From: Anaerolineaceae bacterium | GTDB taxonomy: Bacteria > Chloroflexota > Anaerolineae > Anaerolineales > Anaerolineaceae | Length of the DNA stretch: 12,065 nt | NCBI GenBank assembly: GCA_028714615.1 | Contig: JAQTMA010000121.1 | Span: forward strand, 1-12,065 | Direction: 5' to 3' | Shown: one piece after another, positions 1 to 6,595 of the stretch | Position numbering within the stretch: position 1 is the stretch's first letter | Layout: every line of letters begins with the position of its first letter | Translations under genes and position numbers: made by a program | The notes under the pieces: generated by a model | Databases searched by the model: none | Told to the model about the DNA's origin: nothing | The model's input: only the letters and a program-made list of their open reading frames with translations

Positions 1-36
1 TCGTGCAGGTCGGCTGGAAACCAGTTACGCGGGACA

Positions 37-71
37 GGGACGTTTTCCGTCAAGAGGACGGACCACGTCCC
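37..71. repeat. Two-tier hairpin
   Basis: GGGACGT (37-43) pairs with ACGTCCC (65-71). After a 2x2 internal loop, TCCGTC (46-51) pairs with GACGGA (57-62), leaving a 5-nt loop. That gives 13 base pairs in 35 nt, all Watson-Crick. There is no following T-run on either strand, so an intrinsic terminator is unlikely. Confidence 0.6.
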
Positions 72-100
72 CTGGCGCGAGAGGGCTACTTGTTCCGGGC

Positions 101-150
101 TGACCGGGATGGTCCACCGGTTACCGCCTGCGACCTGCCGGTCCCAGGCG
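101..150. repeat. Two adjacent hairpins
   Basis: First hairpin: TGACCGG (101-107) pairs with CCGGTTA (117-123), 7 bp with one G-T pair. Second hairpin: CGCCTG (125-130) pairs with CAGGCG (145-150); inside it, after a C-C mismatch, GACC (132-135) pairs with GGTC (140-143) around the 4-nt loop TGCC. CGCGA at 76-80 could pair with TCGCG at 151-155 and close both into one multibranch fold. The G-T pair would become C-A on the other strand, which slightly favours a plus-strand RNA. Confidence 0.5.
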
Positions 151-291
151 TCGCGATTGTAAGAGGGAATGTCCATAGGTTAGTGTATCGTCGGGTCGTC
201 TTTGGTCGTTCGTCTAGTCGAGGTAGATGAGGAGCTGATCACGCGCCGGCGCCATGTACCCTTATCACCTCATTGCCTCGTTGCCTTCCCC

Positions 292-1308
292 TCAATAATG
301 GAGTGTCTCCACTTTCTCCACGACCCGTTTGCGGAAGATCCAATAGCTCCAGGCTTCGTAGATCAGCACGATGGGGAGGAAGATCAGGGCGATGATCGAC
401 ATGGTTTGCAGGGTGACCGGTCCGGAGGCGGCGTTATAGATGGTGAGGCTCCAAGCCGGGTTCAGGCTGGAGGGCATCACGTTAGGATAGAGCTCCATGA
501 AGACCGTGATCATGGCGAGCAGGATGCCCAGGGTGGTCATGGTAAAAGCCCAGCCGTCCTGGCGCTTGGAAATGAACCAGCCGGCAGCCAGGAGCACAGC
601 CACCGCGCCGATGGGGATCGGACCTGGGTTGACGCCCAAGACGTTGACGACGTTGGTGGATAAGTAGGTGGCGATAACAAACAGGACCAGGACGGCCACC
701 TGGGGAATCCACAGGCGTACAGCCCAGCGACGGGCAGCGGCTTGCAGGTTGTCGGAAGTTTTCAAGGTGAGGAAGACGGCTCCATGCAGGGCAAAACCGA
801 CCAGCGACACCAGCCCTCCCAAAAGGGCGTATGGATTGAGCAGGTTCCAGAAGCCGCCCACGTAGTACCCTTGCGCATCGATGGGAACGCCACGCATCAG
901 GTTGGCGAAGGCTACCCCCCACAGGAGGGCCGGGATCAGGCTGCCGCCGAACATGGCCCAATCCCAGAGCTTGCGCCAGGATGGGTGGTCATCGAGACTA
1001 CGGAACTCGATGGCCACGCCGCGCAGGATCAGGCTGACCAGGATGAGCAACAAAGGCAAGTAGAAGCCACTGAAGAGAGTCGCATACCAGATCGGGAAAG
1101 CTGCGAACATGGCGCCCCCGGCGGTGAGCAGCCACACCTCGTTCCCGTCCCAATGCGGCCCGATGGCGTTCAACAGCACCCGGCGCTTGACGTCGTCCGT
1201 CCCGAGGAAGGGGAGCAGGATGCCGACGCCATAATCAAATCCTTCCAGGACAAAGTACCCGATAAACAGGGTGGCGATCAGAATGAACCAGAGTATGTTT
1301 AGATCCAT
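292..1308 (-). CDS. cydB: Cytochrome bd quinol oxidase subunit II (CydB)
   Basis: CydB is the second core membrane subunit of cytochrome bd, which oxidises quinol and reduces O2 to water without proton pumping. The 338-residue product has eight or nine hydrophobic segments, close to the short Bacillus-type CydB. The family signatures GFDYGVG (residues 23-29) and IGPHWDGNEVWLL (49-61) are intact and hold the conserved acids D25 and D54, corresponding to E. coli D29 and D58. I chose the ATG at 1308 because GAGAGG lies six bases upstream and the protein then starts MDLNILWF as in the family. An ATG at 1383 would add 25 residues read through the end of cydA. The gene starts 10 bp after the cydA stop, so the two are co-transcribed. 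No cydC/cydD or CydX-like small gene follows within the window. Confidence 0.95.
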   Translation of the reverse strand: MDLNILWFILIATLFIGYFVLEGFDYGVGILLPFLGTDDVKRRVLLNAIGPHWDGNEVWLLTAGGAMFAAFPIWYATLFSGFYLPLLLILVSLILRGVAIEFRSLDDHPSWRKLWDWAMFGGSLIPALLWGVAFANLMRGVPIDAQGYYVGGFWNLLNPYALLGGLVSLVGFALHGAVFLTLKTSDNLQAAARRWAVRLWIPQVAVLVLFVIATYLSTNVVNVLGVNPGPIPIGAVAVLLAAGWFISKRQDGWAFTMTTLGILLAMITVFMELYPNVMPSSLNPAWSLTIYNAASGPVTLQTMSIIALIFLPIVLIYEAWSYWIFRKRVVEKVETLHY

Positions 1309-1318
1309 GCTACACCTC

Positions 1319-2692
1319 TCACGCAATGGAAATTTCTGGGGAGGAGGAAGGTTCGGCGTCCGGCAGGGGACCTGTGCGGGCAAATTTCGCCAGCAGGTAA
1401 ACGTCCGCCACGATCAACCCGGCATACAACAGGGTAAACAGGATCAGCGAGGCCAGCACCACGCCGGGAGTCAGTTTGGGTGAGAAAGCGACGGCTGTTT
1501 TCATCAGGCCAAAGACCACCCAGGGTTGGCGGCCAAGCTCGGTCATCAGCCACCCGGCCGTATTGGCCAGGTATGGCAGAGCGATAGCGAGGGGCAACCA
1601 GCGCAGGAAGCGCATTTTGGAAGGCGGCGTATTGCGCATAGAGTGAAATAAACCGTAAGCTGCCAGGGCCAGCATCAAGAAGCCCGCCCCGACCATGATG
1701 CGGAAGCTCCAGTAGATGAATGCAATGGGGGGCGAGTATTTGTCGGGGCCGTACTTTTGCTCGTACATGGTTTGCAGCTCGTTGATGCCCTTCACCTCAC
1801 CGCTCAGGCGGTTGTAGGCCAGCAAGCTGAGCAGGTTGGGGATGCGGATGGCGAACACCTCGCGCGTCTGGGTCAGGTCGCCGATGGTGATCAGCGAAAA
1901 CGAAGCCGGGTTTTCCGTTTGCCACAAAGCTTCGGCGGAGGCCATTTTCATCGGTTGGGCGAGCACCATGTGTTGGGCCTGGCTGTGACCGGCGAGAATC
2001 ACCAGCCCGACCGCGATGAGGCTGTACACGGCTCCCATCGTGAAGGAACGCCGGAAGAAATCCGGCCGGTTGTTGCGCAGCAGGTGGTAGGCGCTGATAC
2101 CGAGCACAAAGAAGGCTGCTGTGCTGAACCCCGCGAGGACGGTGTGGGGGAACTGCACCCATACGTGCGGGTTGCCGACCAATGCCCAGAAATCGGTCAT
2201 CACGGCGCGGCCGTTTTCGATCTTATAGCCGACCGGCTCCTGCATGAATGAGTTGGCGGTCAGGATCCACAAGGCCGAGATATTCGTGCCAAAGGCCACC
2301 AACCAGATGGCGGCGGCGTGGGCACCCTTGGACAGTTTATCCCAGCCGAAAACCCAAACGCCCAGGAAAACGGACTCCAGGAAGAAGGCCAGTAGGGCTT
2401 CCACCGCCAGGGGTGCGCCAAAAATATCCCCGACGAAGCGCGAGTATTCGGACCAGTTCATGCCGAATTGGAACTCCTGCACAATACCGGTGACAACTCC
2501 CAGGGCAAAGTTGATCAGGAAGAGTTTCCCCCAAAATTTGGCCATCTCTTTATATAAGTCATTTTTCAAGACCACGTAGAGCGTCTCCAGGATGGCCACG
2601 AATACCGAGAGACCCAGGGTGAGAGGAACGAAGAAGAAATGATAGATGGTGGTGATGGCAAACTGCCATTGCGATAAGGCTTGTACTGTCAT
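1319..2692 (-). CDS. cydA: Cytochrome bd quinol oxidase subunit I (CydA)
   Basis: CydA carries haems b558, b595 and d and the quinol-oxidising Q-loop of cytochrome bd. In this 457-residue protein the axial ligands are visible: H18 (E. coli H19), H183 in FPHTVLAGF (E. coli H186) and M333 in FRIMVGAG (E. coli M393). The conserved E98 and E106 in VEALLAFFLES match E. coli E99 and E107. K249 and E254 match the Q-loop residues K252 and E257, and E385 in the ELGRQPW motif matches E445. The protein is about 65 residues shorter than E. coli CydA and the missing part lies in the Q-loop, so this is the short Q-loop type known from Gram-positive and many other bacteria. The start at 2692 is fixed by AAGGAGGG (plus positions 2697-2704), 4 nt upstream. 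It is the first gene of the cydAB operon, facing prfA. Confidence 0.97.
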   Translation of the reverse strand: MTVQALSQWQFAITTIYHFFFVPLTLGLSVFVAILETLYVVLKNDLYKEMAKFWGKLFLINFALGVVTGIVQEFQFGMNWSEYSRFVGDIFGAPLAVEALLAFFLESVFLGVWVFGWDKLSKGAHAAAIWLVAFGTNISALWILTANSFMQEPVGYKIENGRAVMTDFWALVGNPHVWVQFPHTVLAGFSTAAFFVLGISAYHLLRNNRPDFFRRSFTMGAVYSLIAVGLVILAGHSQAQHMVLAQPMKMASAEALWQTENPASFSLITIGDLTQTREVFAIRIPNLLSLLAYNRLSGEVKGINELQTMYEQKYGPDKYSPPIAFIYWSFRIMVGAGFLMLALAAYGLFHSMRNTPPSKMRFLRWLPLAIALPYLANTAGWLMTELGRQPWVVFGLMKTAVAFSPKLTPGVVLASLILFTLLYAGLIVADVYLLAKFARTGPLPDAEPSSSPEISIA

Positions 2693-2696
2693 TTAT

Positions 2697-2704
2697 CCCT
2701 CCTT
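2697..2704 (-). promoter_or_regulatory. Ribosome binding site of cydA
   Basis: On the minus strand this reads AAGGAGGG, 4 nt before the ATG at 2692. It is a near-perfect match to the anti-Shine-Dalgarno end of 16S rRNA and supports the chosen start. Confidence 0.85.
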
Positions 2705-2723
2705 GGTATTTAATATCGATAAA

Positions 2724-2768
2724 ATTATACAGGAAAATTGTCTTTTTGCGATAAAATGCACGATCGCA
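2724..2768 (-). promoter_or_regulatory. cydA promoter with upstream dyad
   Basis: A perfect minus-strand TATAAT lies at 2724-2729, placing the start of transcription near 2717 and giving a leader of about 25 nt. No good -35 box is present at 17-nt spacing. That position is occupied by one arm of a dyad, TGCGAT (2747-2752) N10 ATCGCA (2763-2768), whose centre (2757.5) lies about 40 bp upstream of the predicted start. The word CGATAAAAT occurs at 2749-2757 and again at 2717-2725, exactly 32 bp apart. Lack of a -35 plus a dyad centred near -40 is the arrangement of activator-dependent promoters. The regulator is unknown: the half-sites are too widely spaced for a standard CRP/FNR box and do not match the Rex consensus. 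Confidence 0.5.
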
Positions 2769-2825
2769 GGGGTACTGCACAATGGCAATACCAGCAGTAA
2801 AGGTGGATTCCTGTTCCCTTTTGAA

Positions 2826-2877
2826 TGAGAAAGTTCTCGGGCAGAGACGCAGGGACGCGGAGCCGAGAACCATCTCA
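2826..2877. repeat. Intergenic hairpin repeat
   Basis: TGAGA (2826-2830) pairs with TCTCA (2873-2877), and after a 2x2 internal loop GTTCTCGG (2833-2840) pairs with CCGAGAAC (2863-2870). The 22-nt loop contains GCAGAGACGCAGGGACGC, a purine/ACGCAG direct repeat of a style I associate with dispersed intergenic repeats in environmental bacterial genomes. It lies between the cydA and prfA promoters, upstream of both predicted transcript starts, so it is probably a DNA-level dispersed element rather than a leader structure. Confidence 0.5.
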
Positions 2878-2957
2878 CCGCGCTGTGCCGCAGATTGTAT
2901 CTTCCGAGAGGGGAATCCCGGGTCAGGATAGGAAAGTCTGAAGGAGTCCACCTGCGG

Positions 2958-2963
2958 TATAAT
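2958..2963 (+). promoter_or_regulatory. Predicted -10 box of the prfA operon
   Basis: A perfect TATAAT lies on the plus strand and would start transcription near 2970. The -35 region at suitable spacing (around 2935-2941, GTCTGA) is poor. The resulting leader before the preferred prfA start is about 90 nt and begins with the hairpin at 2978-2994. Confidence 0.5.
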
Positions 2964-2977
2964 TTTCAGGCGAGCAA

Positions 2978-2994
2978 AGCGGAAGCTTTCCGCT
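2978..2994 (+). repeat. Hairpin at the 5' end of the prfA leader
   Basis: AGCGGAA (2978-2984) pairs perfectly with TTCCGCT (2988-2994) around a 3-nt loop. It ends 1 nt before the upstream in-frame ATG at 2996. It would shield that ATG from ribosomes and may stabilise the 5' end of the message. There is no U-tract, so it is not a terminator. Confidence 0.55.
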
Positions 2995-3061
2995 CATGCT
3001 TGCGATTCGAAATGAAATCAGCCAATTCAACCATCATCTGAAGCGAGTAGAAACTGAGCAT

Positions 3062-4138
3062 ATGCTAGAGAAAATTGAAAGTATTGAAAACCGGTATGAG
3101 GAAATCAACCGCGAGCTGGAGACGGTAGGCGAGGATTACCAGCGCGCGACCGAACTGGCCAAGGAGCGCGCCGAGCTGGAACCGGTGTACTCTAAGGGTC
3201 AAGCGTATCGCCAGACCCTGGCGCGGCTGGATGAGGCGCGCGAACTGATCTCGACCGAGGATGAAGAACTGCGCCAGTTGGCCCTGGCTGAAGTGGAAGA
3301 GCTGGAACCGCTGAGCATCCAACTGGAAAAAGAGCTCAGGGAGCTGCTCGTGCCCAAGGACCCGCGCGATGAGCGCAACGTCATCGTCGAAATCCGCGCC
3401 GGCACGGGTGGGGACGAAGCTGGGCTATTCGCCGCGGAGCTGTTCCGCATGTACACCCGCTATGCCGAGCGACGCAACTGGAAGTACGAGCTGCTTTCCG
3501 CCAGTGAAACCGGGCTGGGCGGGTTCAAAGAAGTCATTTTCCAGATCAAAGGCAAGGGGGCTTACTCTCGCTTGAAGTATGAATCCGGCGTGCACCGCGT
3601 ACAGCGCGTCCCGGTGACCGAATCGCAGGGGCGCATCCACACCTCGACCGCGACGGTGGTGGTGCTAGCGGAAGTGGACGAGATCGAGATCAATATTCCC
3701 GATGCGGATATCCGCATCGACATTTACAAGTCGGCAGGAGCCGGCGGGCAAAACGTGCAGAAGAACTCCACAGCCGTACGCCTGACGCACCTGCCTACCG
3801 GTATGGTAGTGGCCTGCCAGGACGAGCGCTCCCAATTGCAAAACCGCCTGCGCGCCTTGAGCATCTTGCGGGCGCGCCTGTATGAAATCGAGGAACTGAA
3901 GCGCGAGAATGAGCTGGAAGAGACGCGCAGGTCGCAAGCCGGTACCGGCGAGCGCTCAGAGAAAATCCGCACCTATAACTACCCCCAGTCGCGCGTCACC
4001 GATCATCGCATCAACATTTCATCCTATAACCTGCCCACAGTTCTGGACGGCGAACTGGACCAGTTCATCGATGAGCTGTCGATGCGCAACGAGGTCGATC
4101 GCCTGGCGATGACCGGGGTGGAAGAGGATGAAGGCTGA
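3062..4138 (+). CDS. prfA: Peptide chain release factor 1 (RF1)
   Basis: RF1 reads UAA and UAG in the ribosomal A site and triggers release of the finished peptide. With the ATG at 3062 the product has 358 residues, normal for RF1. The GGQ catalytic motif is at about 228-230 inside the family block [17 protein letters not shown]. The stop-codon reading tripeptide is PVT at about 184-186 in [16 protein letters not shown]2 would have SPF, so this is RF1. The N-terminal part (to about 100) is the usual alpha-helical domain. An in-frame ATG at 2996 would add 22 residues (MLAIRNEIS...) not seen in typical RF1 and sits directly behind a hairpin, so I prefer 3062, where [15 protein letters not shown] aligns with the family start; its ribosome site is weak. 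It is the first gene of the operon and overlaps prmC by 11 bp. Confidence 0.96.
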   Translation: MLEKIESIENRYEEINRELETVGEDYQRATELAKERAELEPVYSKGQAYRQTLARLDEARELISTEDEELRQLALAEVEELEPLSIQLEKELRELLVPKDPRDERNVIVEIRAGTGGDEAGLFAAELFRMYTRYAERRNWKYELLSASETGLGGFKEVIFQIKGKGAYSRLKYESGVHRVQRVPVTESQGRIHTSTATVVVLAEVDEIEINIPDADIRIDIYKSAGAGGQNVQKNSTAVRLTHLPTGMVVACQDERSQLQNRLRALSILRARLYEIEELKRENELEETRRSQAGTGERSEKIRTYNYPQSRVTDHRINISSYNLPTVLDGELDQFIDELSMRNEVDRLAMTGVEEDEG

Positions 4139-4982
4139 TCCGTCCACAACCGGGGATGCGCTCTGGCGAGCAGCAGCCGCCAGGCTGGAGGGACGCAGTG
4201 AGACTCCCAGCCTGGATGCACAGATATTGCTCGCCGGCGTGCTCGGTAAGCCGCGCACGTGGGTGTTAGCTCACCCCGAAATCTGCCTGTCTGTAGACCA
4301 GGCATGCTGCTGGGAGCGCGACCTTGCCCGCCTGGAGACCGGCGAGCCGTTGCCGTACGTGCTTGGTTCCTGGGAATTCTATGGGCTGGCTTTCGAGGTC
4401 AATGCGAGTGTACTGATCCCCCGCCCGGAAACGGAGCTGCTGGTCGAGCGGGCGCTGGAGTGGTTGGGAGATCATCCCGATCGCCGGCGAGCCGTGGACG
4501 TCGGGACGGGCACAGGCTGCATCGCCATCACCCTGGCGGAGCGCATTCCGCATCTGGAAGTGACCGCCATCGACTGCTCCGCGCCGGCGCTCGAGACTGC
4601 CCGGCGAAACGCCCAGCAGCACGGAGTCGCTGCCCGGATGAATCTCCAGTTGGGTGACCTGCTGAAAGGTGTATGGCAATCCTTCGATCTGGTGTGCGCC
4701 AACCTGCCGTATATTCCCACGCGGACCCTACTGGAATTGCCCATATATCGCAAGGAACCGGCGACTGCCCTGGACGGCGGTCCCGACGGTTTGGATGTGT
4801 TGAGACGTTTCTTTGCGCAAGCGCCGCAGCGGTTGGCGCCCGGCGGACTGCTGCTGGCGGAGATCGAGGCGCGGCAGGGAGAGGCTGGGTTGGGGCTGGC
4901 CCGCTCGGCGTTCCCGGGCGCAGAAGTCGAGGTGGTTCAAGATTTGGCCGGACTCGACCGGCTGGTGTCAGTAAGGACTTAA
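4128..4982 (+). CDS. prmC: Release factor glutamine N5-methyltransferase (PrmC/HemK)
   Basis: PrmC uses S-adenosylmethionine to methylate the glutamine of the GGQ motif in RF1 and RF2, which speeds peptide release. The 284-residue protein is of normal length. Residues 1-90 form the helical N-terminal domain that grips the release factor. Then come the family block IPRPETE (97-103), the SAM-binding loop [11 protein letters not shown] (124-134), the catalytic-site motif at 192-195, and [15 protein letters not shown] (210-224). The catalytic motif reads NLPY instead of the canonical NPPY; N192, P194 and Y195 are kept. It begins inside the end of prfA, so its translation is probably coupled to RF1, its substrate. 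The ATG at 4128 follows the purine-rich stretch GGTGGAAGAGG. Confidence 0.95.
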   Translation: MKADPSTTGDALWRAAAARLEGRSETPSLDAQILLAGVLGKPRTWVLAHPEICLSVDQACCWERDLARLETGEPLPYVLGSWEFYGLAFEVNASVLIPRPETELLVERALEWLGDHPDRRRAVDVGTGTGCIAITLAERIPHLEVTAIDCSAPALETARRNAQQHGVAARMNLQLGDLLKGVWQSFDLVCANLPYIPTRTLLELPIYRKEPATALDGGPDGLDVLRRFFAQAPQRLAPGGLLLAEIEARQGEAGLGLARSAFPGAEVEVVQDLAGLDRLVSVRT

Positions 4983-5004
4983 CTACAGAGGGTGCGGAGA
5001 ATAT
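4981..5004. repeat. Possible remnant of a dispersed intergenic repeat
   Basis: The short prmC-to-CPBP gap starts with AACTACAGAGGGTGCGGAGA. This resembles the degenerate ACAGAG/CGGAG purine repeats common between genes in some environmental bacteria, and shares its style with the loop at 2841-2860. The match is by eye and weak. Confidence 0.2.
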
Positions 5005-5005
5005 T

Positions 5006-5013
5006 GAGGAGGG
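5006..5013 (+). promoter_or_regulatory. Ribosome binding site of the CPBP gene
   Basis: GAGGAGGG ends 8 nt before the ATG at 5022. It decides that start over the in-frame GTG at 4992, which would lie upstream of this site. Confidence 0.85.
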
Positions 5014-5021
5014 TGTTTGTT

Positions 5022-6584
5022 ATGAACCAGTCCTTATCCCTGCGTTCGGCTAATCTGCTTTACCTGGTTACCGTGCTGCTGATTCTCTCGGCTGGCGCGT
5101 TCATTCAAAGCGTCTCTTTCGGCTGGGGTTTACTGGCGACCGAAGTGTTGTTCATCCTGGCTCCCAGCTTGTATGTCCTCCGGCGAGCCCGGCTGCCGCT
5201 ATCCCAGGGTTTACGGCTGAACCGCATCTCGGTCGGGGTGGCCTTTGCCGCATTGCTGAGCGGGGTGGGCGCCTGGCTGGTTGATGCCTTTTTGGCTACG
5301 CTGATGATGCAAATCAGCGGATATGAGGTAACCAGTGGAGCGGCCATGCTGCCGGCGAATGGCTTCCAAGCAGTCGTTATCGCGCTTGGATTCTGCCTGG
5401 CTGCCCCGGTGTGTGAGGAAATCCTGTTCCGCGGCGCCATCCTGGGTGCGTACCAGCGAATCCGCCCGGCGAAGGCTGCCATCATGATCACCAGCCTGAT
5501 GTTTGCCTTCTACCACATGCAACTTCAAGGATTGGTGGCCCTCCTGCCCATCGCCTTTGCGCTTGGTTATATAGCCTGGCGCACCAACTCGATCTATGCC
5601 AGTATGGTCGCTCATTTTGCCAATAATGCGATGGCCACCTTCATGCTGATCATGTACGCTTTCCATGCAAGCATCACCCTGCCTTTTCCATCACTGCCTG
5701 CCTTTGGGATCGGGATTGTGATGCTCGCAGCCGGGATCGTCCTGATCAACCGCCTGGCCGTTCGGCCACCCGGCCTGGCGCCTGATCTGGCTGTGGATAC
5801 GCCACGAGAAACCCGCATCGCGCGCTATTGGCCGCTGCTGGCGGCAGCGATGCTGTACGTGGTCGTCGGGGGAATCGAAGTGGTCACCTTCGCCATGCCT
5901 GAACTGGCTGCAAAGCCAAATCTGGCGCTGAGTGAGCCGGCCGGCTGGAACCAACCTGCAAATTTCACATTCGACATCCTCAACAAGGCCAACCAGCCGG
6001 TGGGCGAAATGAACTGCCGGCGCGATCCGTCGGGTGTGAGCATTGTTCTTGAATGCCAGTCTCACATTGAACCCTACCAGGTGAAAGTTAATAGCGGCAC
6101 CTGGATGTCTGACGGCGCCAAGGTGACACTTACAGCGTATTGGAGCCGCCCGGGGTTGAGGTTGGTGGCCATGAATGGCAAAATGAGCTTTGACAGCGGA
6201 GGTTGGTACTCGTGGACTGTATCGCCAAAAGGCGAGTCGCTCAGCATGTCGGTAACTGACGGCGACAACAAAGCGGTAGAGCAAGCCCTGCCACCGGACG
6301 TGCTGCTGAACGATGAATGGCCGTTGCGCCTGATGGCGGCGAGTCTGAATACTGCGCAGGCAAACCGGGTTGAGCTGGGGTGGCAAAACACGTACCGCCC
6401 TGAAAGCAAAGACAGTGGGCCGGTAGTCAAGTCGTCCGTTTTGGTAGTGCGAGGCGCTGAGAAGATCGGCCAGCAGACTGCCTGGAAGGTGACCCTGGAT
6501 CAATTCACACTATGGTACGCCGTCGATGCGCCGCACCGTTTACTCAAATTCGATAGCGGCTATGAAATCTACGTATTGAAATAG
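5022..6584 (+). CDS. CPBP-family intramembrane metalloprotease with C-terminal beta-rich domain
   Basis: The N-terminal half is a CPBP (CAAX protease and bacteriocin-processing, formerly Abi) membrane domain. With the ATG at 5022 the protein has 520 residues. The three family motifs are present: EEILFRG (132-138), FxFYH with H165, and HFANN with H198 and N202. These supply the glutamates and histidines of a metal site, so it is likely an active protease or peptide-processing enzyme. Several membrane segments span about residues 10-250, and a last one lies near 272-292. The remaining ~210 residues have no further membrane helix and look beta-rich; the ending (WKVTLDQFTLWYAVDAPHR..) recalls DUF3108-like domains, a tentative match. 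That domain probably lies outside the membrane. Its place between prmC and the tsaC-type gene suggests co-expression with translation genes; substrate and role are unknown. Confidence 0.85.
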   Translation: MNQSLSLRSANLLYLVTVLLILSAGAFIQSVSFGWGLLATEVLFILAPSLYVLRRARLPLSQGLRLNRISVGVAFAALLSGVGAWLVDAFLATLMMQISGYEVTSGAAMLPANGFQAVVIALGFCLAAPVCEEILFRGAILGAYQRIRPAKAAIMITSLMFAFYHMQLQGLVALLPIAFALGYIAWRTNSIYASMVAHFANNAMATFMLIMYAFHASITLPFPSLPAFGIGIVMLAAGIVLINRLAVRPPGLAPDLAVDTPRETRIARYWPLLAAAMLYVVVGGIEVVTFAMPELAAKPNLALSEPAGWNQPANFTFDILNKANQPVGEMNCRRDPSGVSIVLECQSHIEPYQVKVNSGTWMSDGAKVTLTAYWSRPGLRLVAMNGKMSFDSGGWYSWTVSPKGESLSMSVTDGDNKAVEQALPPDVLLNDEWPLRLMAASLNTAQANRVELGWQNTYRPESKDSGPVVKSSVLVVRGAEKIGQQTAWKVTLDQFTLWYAVDAPHRLLKFDSGYEIYVLK

Positions 6585-6595
6585 CGGGCAGTTCT

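Larger units (their letters stand above)
1..291. other. Gene-free, hairpin-rich segment downstream of cydB
   Basis: I recognise no protein or known RNA here. A 75-codon open frame at 3-230 on the plus strand has an arginine-rich, low-complexity translation, no ribosome site visible in the window and no family resemblance, so I do not call it. The left part is rich in short perfect inverted repeats: 37-71, 101-123 and 125-150, with a possible 5-bp closing helix (76-80 with 151-155). No U-tract follows any hairpin on the minus strand, so a simple terminator for cydAB is not supported. The right part (180-225) is a low-complexity run of GTCG/GTC words. It could be an unannotated structured RNA, a decayed mobile repeat, or the 3' leader of the cyd transcript. 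Confidence 0.4.

Noticed and set aside
5..138. 8-bp complementarity between 5-12 and 131-138, which could compete with the 125-150 hairpin as a switch
   Set aside because: An 8-bp match in about 290 nt is roughly what chance gives; no aptamer or expression platform supports a riboswitch.
3..230. 75-codon open frame on the plus strand at the left edge
   Set aside because: Arg-rich translation without a family look, no ribosome site visible, and it runs through paired repeats; its base pattern reads as structure rather than protein.
742..1302. 186-codon open frame opposite cydB
   Set aside because: It lies wholly antisense to the well-supported cydB and its translation is a low-complexity Gln/Glu/Gly-rich shadow.
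2559..2951. 130-codon minus-strand frame across the cydA-prfA gap
   Set aside because: It runs through both the cydA promoter and the hairpin repeat, overlaps cydA in another frame, and has no ribosome site or family likeness.
5691..6503. 270-codon open frame on the minus strand
   Set aside because: It is antisense to the CPBP gene, whose motifs and ribosome site are clear; the shadow protein is rich in Arg, His and Pro with no motif.
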